Origin: JACDAV01 sp036556145
Lineage (GTDB): Bacteria > Chloroflexota > Limnocylindria > Limnocylindrales > CSP1-4
Direction of reading: 5' to 3'
Assembly (NCBI GenBank): GCA_036556145.1
Contig: DATBKB010000116.1
Location: forward strand, 1 to 7,311
Length of the DNA: 7,311 bases
Part shown: piece after piece, positions 1-5,019 of the stretch
Layout: each line of letters starts with the position of its first letter
How positions within the stretch are numbered: the first letter of the stretch is position 1
Notes under the pieces: generated by a model
Seen by the model: only the letters and a program-made list of their open reading frames with translations
What the model was told of the DNA's origin: nothing
Database searches by the model: none
Program-made: the position numbers and the translations under genes

Positions 1-28
1 GGTAACCGGGAGCGAACGACCCCCGGCG

Positions 29-34
29 TATACT
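29..34 (+). promoter_or_regulatory. Candidate -10 element (TATACT) for galU
   Basis: TATACT lies 33 bases before the galU ATG and matches five of six positions of the bacterial -10 consensus TATAAT. It stands out in a very GC-rich region. It would place transcription start near position 41 and give a leader of about 27 bases. No good -35 hexamer is visible 16 to 18 bases upstream, so the call rests on the -10 alone. Confidence 0.35.
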
Positions 35-67
35 TCCCGGCGTCCTCCACAACCATCGCGAGGTTCG

Positions 68-946
68 ATGCGCGTCCGAAAAGCCGTCTTCCCGGCCGCC
101 GGCTGGGGGACTCGGTTCCTGCCCGTCACGAAGGCGCAGCCGAAGGAGATGCTGCCGCTCGTCGACAAGCCGATCATCCAATACGGCGTCGAGGAAGCCG
201 TCGCCGCAGGCATCGAGCAGGTCATCATCGTCACGTCCACGCACAAGGGCGCGATCGAGGACCACTTCGATCTCAACCACGAGCTCGAGCACTTCCTCGA
301 GGAGAAGGGCGAGATCGAGAAGCTGCGCCAGGTCCGCAGCATCACGGACCTGGCCCAGATCGCCTACGTTCGCCAGAAGGAGCAGCTCGGCCTGGGGCAC
401 GCCGTGCTCATGGCCAAGGACCTCATCGGCCACGAGCCGTTCGCGGTGATCCTGCCGGACGACGTCGTCGTCGCCGATCGCCCATGCATCGGCCAGCTCA
501 TCCACGCCTACCAGCAGACGCACGGCTCCGTCGTCGCCACCATGGAAGTCCCGAACGAGGAGACGAAGCGCTACGGGATCATTGCCGGCGACCCGGTCGA
601 GGGGAATCTCAACCACGGGCGACTGCGGCGGGTGACGAAGCTCGTCGAGAAGCCGGAACCGAAGAAGGCGCCCTCGAACCTCGCGATCATCGGCCGCTAC
701 GTCCTGACGCCGAAGATCTTCGACAAGCTCGAGCAGACCGCGCGCGGTGCGGGCGGTGAGATCCAGCTGACCGACGCGATCGAGGCGCTCATGGAGGAGC
801 AGGGCGTCTACGGCTATGAGTTCGAGGGCACGCGGTACGACGCCGGCACGACGATGGGCTGGCTCAAGGCCTCGGTCGAGATCGCGCTCCAGCGGCCGGA
901 TCTCGAGAAGGAGTTCCGCAGGTACCTCGTCGACCTCGAGCTCTGA
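68..946 (+). CDS. galU: UTP--glucose-1-phosphate uridylyltransferase
   Basis: The 292-residue product is a full-length bacterial GalU (family usually about 280 to 300). It converts UTP and glucose-1-phosphate to UDP-glucose and pyrophosphate in the cytoplasm, feeding envelope polysaccharide and glycolipid synthesis. Visible signatures: the nucleotide-binding loop FPAAGWGTRFLP (8-19), PKEMLPLVDKP (25-35) with the conserved Lys, GLGHAV (108-113), the metal-site stretch ILPDDV (128-133), VEKP (193-196), and GGEIQLTDAI (229-238). Near the C terminus RYDAGTTMGWLKA (256-268) replaces the more usual RYDCGSKLGYLKA. The ATG is chosen because the loop begins at the family's usual distance from it; GAGG at 60-63 is a weak, closely spaced ribosome binding site. 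The gene is apparently monocistronic: the next gene starts 164 bases downstream with its own likely promoter. A related nucleotidyltransferase such as RfbA is less likely, because the GalU-specific PKEMLP and EIQLTDAI motifs are intact. Confidence 0.97.
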   Translation: MRVRKAVFPAAGWGTRFLPVTKAQPKEMLPLVDKPIIQYGVEEAVAAGIEQVIIVTSTHKGAIEDHFDLNHELEHFLEEKGEIEKLRQVRSITDLAQIAYVRQKEQLGLGHAVLMAKDLIGHEPFAVILPDDVVVADRPCIGQLIHAYQQTHGSVVATMEVPNEETKRYGIIAGDPVEGNLNHGRLRRVTKLVEKPEPKKAPSNLAIIGRYVLTPKIFDKLEQTARGAGGEIQLTDAIEALMEEQGVYGYEFEGTRYDAGTTMGWLKASVEIALQRPDLEKEFRRYLVDLEL

Positions 947-1000
947 GCGTCGCCTGAGAGGTCGCTGAGGAACCGCGTCGCCTCGCGGGCCGATCGCGCG

Positions 1001-1014
1001 TCCTACGGTAGGAT
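1001..1014 (+). promoter_or_regulatory. Candidate -10 (TAGGAT) within a 13-base palindrome, before the kinase gene
   Basis: TAGGAT at 1009-1014 fits a degenerate -10 (TANNAT) and would start transcription near 1021, giving the kinase gene a leader of about 90 bases. It overlaps the palindrome TCCTAC-G-GTAGGA at 1001-1013 (arms of six around one centre base), so a dimeric regulator bound there would cover the promoter. No convincing -35 is visible. The 164-base galU-kinase gap has no clear intrinsic terminator for galU. Confidence 0.35.
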
Positions 1015-1050
1015 GCGCCGGATCGAAACGGCCCCCGGCGGAGGTGTGAC

Positions 1051-1070
1051 GGCGCCGGCGCGGCGCCGGC
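1051..1070 (+). repeat. GC-only repeat and inverted repeat in the kinase leader
   Basis: GGCGCCGGC occurs at 1051-1059 and again at 1062-1070. Together they form the inverted repeat CCGGCGC-G-GCGCCGG at 1055-1069. If transcribed, this would fold into a stable hairpin about 30 bases before the ribosome binding site. There is no U-tract, so it is not an intrinsic terminator. It could also simply reflect base composition. Confidence 0.4.
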
Positions 1071-1100
1071 CGCGGCAACGGGCTGGGCCACCATCAGCAG

Positions 1101-1106
1101 AGGAGG
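1101..1106 (+). promoter_or_regulatory. Ribosome binding site fixing a TTG start
   Basis: AGGAGG, a perfect Shine-Dalgarno core, ends four bases before the TTG at 1111. It decides the start of the kinase gene, which has no ATG or GTG at a sensible place: the glycine-rich loop already begins at residue 18. Confidence 0.75.
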
Positions 1107-1110
1107 GCGC

Positions 1111-3108
1111 TTGGCGGAACTGGGCAGCGTGCTCGGCGGCCGGTATCGGCTGATCGAGCTCCTCGGGCAGGGCGGGATGGCGACGATCTTCCGCGCCCGC
1201 GACACCCAGCTCGAGCGCGACGTCGCGGTCAAGGTCCTCCGCCCCGAGTACGGCACGGACCCCGACTTCAGCGCTCGCTTCCGGCAGGAGGCCCAGGCCG
1301 CGGCCTCGCTGAGCCATCCGAACGTCGTCGCGGTCCACGACTACGGCCAGGACCCGGCCGGGCCGTTCATCGTGATGGAGCTCATCGACGGCGAGGACCT
1401 GTCGACCGTCATCCGGCGGGTCGGCGCGCTGCCGCCGCGCCAGGCGGCGCGGCTCGTCGCCGACGTCGCGCGCGCCCTCGCCGCGGCGCACGCCCGCGGC
1501 ATCGTCCACCGCGACGTCAAGCCGGGCAACGTCATGCTCAGCCGCAACGGCCGCGTCTACGTCACGGACTTCGGGATCGCCCGCGCCGTGGCCGAAGCCC
1601 AGATGACGCTGCCGGGGACCACCCTCGGGTCCGTCCACTACTTCAGTCCCGAACAGGCACGCGGCGAGCCGGCGACCACCGCATCCGACATCTACTCGCT
1701 CGGCATCGTCCTCTACGAGCTGCTCACCGGCCGCCGGCCGTGGGAGGGCGACAGTGCCGCGTCCATCGCAATGGCGCGGCTATCGGGCCCGGTGCCGTCG
1801 CCGTCGGAGAGCCGGGCCGGGATCCCGCCGGCGCTCGAGGCGATCACGCGGCGCGCGCTCGCCCGGGATCCGGCGGCTCGCTTCGGCTCCGCTGCGGAGA
1901 TGGCGGAGGCGCTCGATGCGTTCGTCCAGGACCGGGCCGCCGGCGCGGTTCCGGGTGCCGCGCTGGCCGGTGCCTCGACTGGCGGCGCCGGCACCTCGAC
2001 CGCCGCGACGGCCATCGGCGGCGCCACCGTCGTCGGTGCGGCGACCGCGGCCGGCGTGCCACCGGCCGGCGGTGCCATCCCGCCGAGCGGGCCCGCAACG
2101 GTTGCCTCGGGCGTCGCCCGACCGAACCCCGCCCGCGTGCCGTATGCGCCGGGGGCATACGCCGGCACGGACACGACGGGACCGGACCGGTACGGCGCCG
2201 ATCCGTACGCCGGCTCCGACCGCTACACCGCCTCGGATCGCTACGTCGCGCGCCCGGCGGGGCCGGAGGCGTGGGACGCGGAGGAGCGTCGCGGTACGAG
2301 CCCGTGGGTCTGGATCTCGGCGCTGCTGGCGGTCGCGATCCTCGCCGTCGTCGGCTTCCTCATCTTCCGGCTCCTGTCCGGCTCGACGCCGGCCACCGCC
2401 CAGGTCACCGTCCCGAAGTTCGTCGGGATGCAATTCGAGCAGGCGCAGGCCGAAGGCGAACGCCTCGGCATCACGGTCGAGGTCGGCGATTCGCGGCCCG
2501 ATGCGGAAACGCCGGAGAACGAGATCGTCTCCCAGGACCCCGAGGCCGGCAGCAAGGTCGACAAGGGCGCGACCGTGAAGGTCACGATCGCGGTCGGTCC
2601 GGACACCGTCCCGGTCCCGAATCTTGTCGGGCGGCCGGAGAGCGAGGCGCTGCAGGCGATCTTCGACGCCCAGCTCCGAATCGGCCAGCGAACCGAGGCG
2701 TTCGATCCGACCGTGCCGGCGGGCAGCATCGCCGCCCAAAGCATCGCGGCCGGGATCGCCGTCGCGCCGCAGACGCCGATTGACTTCGTCGTCTCGAAGG
2801 GCCCCGAGCCGACGCCATCGCCCACGCCGACACCCACGCCCACGCCGACCCCGACGCCGACGCCGACCCCGACACCGGAGCCGACGCCCGTGCAGCTCAC
2901 GGTCGGCGACTACCGCTGCATCACCGTCGCCGAGGCCAAGGCCGCGATCGAGAACGACCGCTTCCAGGTCGGCGACATCGACCCGCCGCTGCTCGTCACC
3001 GACGACTGGTATGTCGTCGACCAGCAGCCGAACCCCGGCGCGACGCGCCGGGAGGGTGCGCGGATCGACCTGCGCGCGGAGCCGGATCTGCCCGATCCCT
3101 GCCCCTGA
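1111..3108 (+). CDS. Membrane-anchored PASTA Ser/Thr protein kinase (PknB/PrkC/StkP type)
   Basis: The 665-residue protein starts at TTG. Residues about 11-272 are a Hanks-type kinase with every key residue: glycine loop LGQGGMATIF (18-27), Lys41 in VAVKVL, Glu60, catalytic loop HRDVKPGN (133-140, Asp135), DFG (153-155), a Thr-bearing activation loop (Thr166, 170, 171) and SPEQ (179-182). A low-complexity Ala/Gly/Pro linker follows, with repeated Tyr-containing units at 359-378. One membrane span lies at about 399-419, so the C terminus is outside. There, PASTA 1 spans about 431-496 and PASTA 2 about 498-566. A Pro-Thr spacer (567-593) leads to a divergent PASTA-like domain (595-665) with Cys603 and Cys664. 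Such kinases sense muropeptides or lipid II and phosphorylate division and wall-synthesis proteins; that role is family knowledge. No pknA, pbp, rodA or PP2C phosphatase gene is adjacent here, unlike many pknB loci. The downstream gene is convergent, 18 bases away. Confidence 0.95.
   Translation: MAELGSVLGGRYRLIELLGQGGMATIFRARDTQLERDVAVKVLRPEYGTDPDFSARFRQEAQAAASLSHPNVVAVHDYGQDPAGPFIVMELIDGEDLSTVIRRVGALPPRQAARLVADVARALAAAHARGIVHRDVKPGNVMLSRNGRVYVTDFGIARAVAEAQMTLPGTTLGSVHYFSPEQARGEPATTASDIYSLGIVLYELLTGRRPWEGDSAASIAMARLSGPVPSPSESRAGIPPALEAITRRALARDPAARFGSAAEMAEALDAFVQDRAAGAVPGAALAGASTGGAGTSTAATAIGGATVVGAATAAGVPPAGGAIPPSGPATVASGVARPNPARVPYAPGAYAGTDTTGPDRYGADPYAGSDRYTASDRYVARPAGPEAWDAEERRGTSPWVWISALLAVAILAVVGFLIFRLLSGSTPATAQVTVPKFVGMQFEQAQAEGERLGITVEVGDSRPDAETPENEIVSQDPEAGSKVDKGATVKVTIAVGPDTVPVPNLVGRPESEALQAIFDAQLRIGQRTEAFDPTVPAGSIAAQSIAAGIAVAPQTPIDFVVSKGPEPTPSPTPTPTPTPTPTPTPTPTPEPTPVQLTVGDYRCITVAEAKAAIENDRFQVGDIDPPLLVTDDWYVVDQQPNPGATRREGARIDLRAEPDLPDPCP
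2809..2889 (+). repeat. Tandem Pro-Thr codon tract in the extracellular stalk
   Basis: Twenty-seven codons (residues 567-593) alternate Pro with Thr, broken once by Ser and once by Glu. The DNA is a degenerate hexamer array of CCSACS type (CCGACG, CCCACG, CCGACC). It encodes an extended rigid spacer between PASTA 2 and the terminal domain. The mix of Pro and Thr codons suggests selection for the protein sequence, though the tract could still change length by slippage. Confidence 0.9.
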
Positions 3109-3131
3109 CCCGGGGACCTCGCGCCGTCAGG
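3102..3131. terminator. Candidate bidirectional stem over two convergent stop codons
   Basis: The gap between the convergent genes is 18 bases. The inverted repeat CCTGAC (3104-3109) / GTCAGG (3126-3131) contains both TGA stop codons, one per strand, with a 16-base loop. A second small stem, CCCC (3102-3105) with GGGG (3112-3115), competes with it. No T-tract follows on either strand, so intrinsic termination is weakly supported. Confidence 0.3.
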
Positions 3132-3552
3132 CCTCGTCCGACCAGAAGCCGAGCATCGGATCGGCCGGCGGTGCCGACCCGTCCGCCGTCGCTGCCGCGC
3201 GGCGCCGCGACCGCCGCGACCGCCGCGACGGTGCCGGCGCGTCGTCGACCGGGATGAAGTCGAGCGGCGCCGGGTTCGTCCACGCGCCGGCGATCCTCGG
3301 GTCGACCCGGCGAGGCGCGACGATGACGACCGGGGCCGGGGGCGCCGCGACCGGTGCCTCCCAGCAGCCGCGGATCTCCTCGCCGCGGAGCGGCAGACGC
3401 CGCGGGTCGAGGCCGCAGTAGCCGAGCCCGCCGGCGACCGATCGCCGGAAGTGCCGGCACGTGCCGCAGCTCGTCGAGGAGCGCTTGCAGACCCAGCAGC
3501 GCGACGATTCGGCTTGGGGGGTGCCGCAATGCGGACACCGCCACAGCGGCAT
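3127..3552 (-). CDS. Eight-cysteine zinc-ribbon protein of unknown function
   Basis: I do not recognise a characterised family. The 141-residue product opens with MPLWRCPHCG and carries two cysteine sets. The first is C6-x2-C9-x9-C19-x2-C22, a classic zinc-ribbon layout. The second is C29-x2-C32-x13-C46-x16-C63, with Cys32 followed by RHF, enough for a second metal site. Residues 70-105 are Pro/Ala/Val-rich, then comes a basic run of SRR units (109-118) and an acidic, aromatic end (FWSDEA). No signal peptide or membrane span is visible, so it is probably cytoplasmic; nucleic-acid or protein binding is possible but unproven. The reading frame stays open far upstream, antisense and out of frame to the Ig-like gene. 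I start at the ATG before the first ribbon because the sequence further upstream is low-complexity Arg-rich frame shadow. No Shine-Dalgarno is present, and the upstream TACCAT suggests a leaderless transcript. Confidence 0.75.
   Translation of the reverse strand: MPLWRCPHCGTPQAESSRCWVCKRSSTSCGTCRHFRRSVAGGLGYCGLDPRRLPLRGEEIRGCWEAPVAAPPAPVVIVAPRRVDPRIAGAWTNPAPLDFIPVDDAPAPSRRSRRSRRRAAATADGSAPPADPMLGFWSDEA
3203..3229. repeat. Three perfect 9-base tandem repeats (CGCCGCGAC)
   Basis: Three identical copies in a row lie inside the zinc-ribbon gene and are read on the minus strand as Ser-Arg-Arg three times (residues 109-117). The repeat length is a multiple of three, so copy-number change would alter the basic patch without a frameshift. 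Confidence 0.85.
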
Positions 3553-3558
3553 GCCCGG

Positions 3559-3564
3559 ATGGTA
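3559..3564 (-). promoter_or_regulatory. Candidate -10 (TACCAT) for a leaderless zinc-ribbon transcript
   Basis: On the minus strand TACCAT (TANNNT pattern) ends six bases before the ATG at 3552. This is the spacing expected when transcription starts at the A of the start codon. The absence of any Shine-Dalgarno before this ATG agrees. Leaderless genes with this geometry are well known in Actinomycetota and Deinococcota. Confidence 0.4.
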
Positions 3565-3573
3565 GCTGCGACG

Positions 3574-3587
3574 GTGACGCGCGTCAC
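3574..3587. promoter_or_regulatory. Perfect 14-base palindrome, CRP/FNR-like operator candidate
   Basis: GTGACGCGCGTCAC is a perfect palindrome in the 59-base gap between the Ig-like gene's stop and the zinc-ribbon start. Its GTGA-N6-TCAC core equals the inner eight fixed positions of the CRP-type consensus TGTGA-N6-TCACA; the outer T and A are G here on both sides. If transcription starts at 3552, it covers about -22 to -35, a place where a bound protein would block RNA polymerase. Chance palindromes of this length are not rare in GC-rich DNA. Confidence 0.4.
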
Positions 3588-3611
3588 GGCCGGCGCGCAA
3601 GGCCGCCGGCA

Positions 3612-4811
3612 CTACTTGACGAGCGTGATCACCGTGCGGTCGGTCGTCTCCCCGAGCGCGCCGGCCCGGACAAGGATGCTCAGCTGGCCCTGCCCGGTCG
3701 TCGCGCCCTTTGGAATCCGTGTTCGGTACGTCGTCCGTCCGTCGGCGCCGGTTCGGCGCTCGACGGTCACGGGCTGGATGCCGGGCACGGTGATGATGAA
3801 CGTCACCCGCGCGTTGGCGACCGGCTTGCCATCGGGGTCGGTAACGAAGGCGGCGAGCTCGAGCGTCACCGGCAGCTTCTTGACGGAGATCGAGTAGGCC
3901 GAGGCCGTGAGCACGGCCTTCAGCGCGCCGGTGCCGCGCTTGTACGAGAGGACGATCGACCCGACGTTGCCGGCCGGATCGGTCGCGGTGATCGTGATGC
4001 CGTTGGGACCCGGCTCGATCGGCAGCACGATCGTGAAGCTCCCGTCCGACGCGGCGGTCCCGGTGACCGAGGCGTTGTTGGCCTCGTTCCGCGCGCTCAG
4101 CATGCTTCGACCCTGGGTCTTGCCCTTGATCGAGACCGTCGCGCCGTTGATGGTCGCGCCGTTCTTCGGCGAGATGCTCCCGATCTTCGGCTCGGCGACG
4201 TCGAGAACATAGGTCACGAGCGGCGAATGCTCGGATTCGCCCGCGGGACCCACGAGGGTCGCGCTGAAGTCGTTGCCACCCTCCGTCAGCTCGACGTCGG
4301 GGATGACCAGGCGCCGGCTCGAGCCGACCGAGACCTCCGAGATCGGCGCCGGCACCTGGTCGGGCAGGGCGAGGTAGAGGCGAAGCCGGGTCGACGGATC
4401 GCCGACGACCTCGGCCGGCAGCGTGACGACGAGGTCGACGCTCGGCGTGTTCGTGTACGGCTCGGCAGGCCGCTCGATCATCGGCGCGTCGGCGATGATC
4501 GCCGCGGTGGCGCGCGGCGTCGGCGTCGCCGAGAGGCCGTCGAGGAATCCGTCGACGGACGTGCCGATCGCGGCGACGACCCGACCGAGCCCGCCGGTGG
4601 CGACCGTGAAGACGGCCGCCCCGAGCCCGACGATCGCGACCAGGAGGACCGCCCGGACGAACAACGGGTACCGCTGGCGCGGCACGCCACGGTGCCGGGA
4701 CAGCCGGTTCGACGACGGAGCCCGGGGGCGGACCCGGACCGAGGCGGGTCGGCCCGTCGATGGCGGTCGGGGCCGGACCTGGGAAGGGCGGCCACCGCGG
4801 CGGGTCGTCAT
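3612..4811 (-). CDS. Single-pass membrane protein with tandem Ig-like domains
   Basis: The 399-residue product has a basic, Pro/Arg-rich N terminus (1-48) without a cleavable signal, then one hydrophobic span at about 54-71. The positive-inside rule puts the rest outside the membrane. After a short TPTPR linker (96-100) come three beta-rich modules. The first, about 123-205, is not assigned. The second, about 208-292, has PKNGATINGATVSIKGKT (215-232) and ITATDPAGNVG (274-284), typical of bacterial Ig-like repeats. The third, about 296-398, has VTDPDGKPVANARVTF (323-338), as in Big_1/invasin-like or carboxypeptidase-regulatory-like folds. No catalytic motif is visible, so a structural, adhesive or cell-wall-binding role is inferred. 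An upstream ATG at 4829 would add six residues; neither start has a clear ribosome binding site. Much longer extensions would run into the divergent operon at 5020 and look like shadow. The zinc-ribbon gene follows 59 bases downstream on the same strand. Confidence 0.85.
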   Translation of the reverse strand: MTTRRGGRPSQVRPRPPSTGRPASVRVRPRAPSSNRLSRHRGVPRQRYPLFVRAVLLVAIVGLGAAVFTVATGGLGRVVAAIGTSVDGFLDGLSATPTPRATAAIIADAPMIERPAEPYTNTPSVDLVVTLPAEVVGDPSTRLRLYLALPDQVPAPISEVSVGSSRRLVIPDVELTEGGNDFSATLVGPAGESEHSPLVTYVLDVAEPKIGSISPKNGATINGATVSIKGKTQGRSMLSARNEANNASVTGTAASDGSFTIVLPIEPGPNGITITATDPAGNVGSIVLSYKRGTGALKAVLTASAYSISVKKLPVTLELAAFVTDPDGKPVANARVTFIITVPGIQPVTVERRTGADGRTTYRTRIPKGATTGQGQLSILVRAGALGETTDRTVITLVK

Positions 4812-4928
4812 CGGGCTGCATTCTCGCATGCGGTCATCGGGCGTCGAGGGGGATGACGGTCGCCGCCCGTCCGCTGTTTCGGGCCCTTCGCCGACCGGCC
4901 GCCGACCGGCCGGCCCCGCTCCGAGCCG

Positions 4929-4941
4929 CCCGCCGGGCGGG
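4929..4941. repeat. GC-only inverted repeat in the divergent intergenic region
   Basis: CCCGCC-G-GGCGGG sits in the 208-base gap (4812-5019) between the divergent Ig-like gene and the folate operon, next to other CCGGCCGG-type palindromes at 4895-4920. It may be a binding site shared by both directions or only a product of the high GC content. Apart from the elements listed here, I see nothing else in this gap. Confidence 0.3.
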
Positions 4942-4965
4942 CCGGTGTCAACGGGGCGCCCCGTG

Positions 4966-4971
4966 TAATCT
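4966..4971 (+). promoter_or_regulatory. Candidate -10 (TAATCT) for the folate operon
   Basis: TAATCT within CCGTGTAATCTGG is the only AT-rich hexamer in this gap that resembles a -10. It lies 48 bases before the ATG at 5020 and would start transcription near 4978. GTGTCA at 4945-4950 is a poor -35 with a short 15-base spacer. Confidence 0.4.
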
Positions 4972-5008
4972 GGCGCCTGTTGCGCGTGCGGGCGTCCGCG
5001 GGCGCCAG
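4970..5008 (+). repeat. 8-bp perfect inverted repeat just before the folate operon ribosome binding site
   Basis: CTGGCGCC (4970-4977) pairs perfectly with GGCGCCAG (5001-5008) across a 23-base loop. Pairs at 4978-5000, 4979-4999 and 4980-4998 (two are U-G) can extend the stem to 11. The right arm ends two bases before the GAGGA at 5011-5015. If transcription begins upstream of 4970, the hairpin could control ribosome access. If it begins near 4978, the left arm is not transcribed and the repeat could act only as DNA, overlapping the -10. Confidence 0.45.
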
Positions 5009-5010
5009 CA

Positions 5011-5015
5011 GAGGA
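5011..5015 (+). promoter_or_regulatory. Ribosome binding site of the folate operon's first gene
   Basis: GAGGA ends four bases before the ATG at 5020. It supports that ATG against longer readings, and it resembles the AGAGGAGG placed four bases before the kinase start. Confidence 0.6.
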
Positions 5016-5019
5016 CTGA

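Noticed and set aside
2809..2889. CRISPR-like or non-coding repeat array
   Set aside because: The repeats are 6 bases with no spacers and stay in the kinase frame as a Pro-Thr linker.
1340..3100. Several long open frames opposite or shifted within the kinase gene
   Set aside because: GC-rich codon bias keeps other frames open; their products are Arg/Ala/Gly-rich with no domain, while the kinase frame has all catalytic motifs.
3127..4821. One long minus-strand protein including the zinc ribbon as its C terminus
   Set aside because: Upstream of 3552 the frame is antisense-style Arg/Gly/Ala shadow of the real Ig-like gene in another frame; no domain is visible until MPLWRCPHCG.
4946..4951. Perfect TTGACA -35 on the minus strand for the Ig-like gene
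   Set aside because: No -10-like hexamer lies 16 to 18 bases downstream; the following sequence is solid GC.
4972..5019. Tetrahydrofolate riboswitch before the folate operon
   Set aside because: The leader is short and I cannot match conserved THF riboswitch elements; only a simple stem is supportable.
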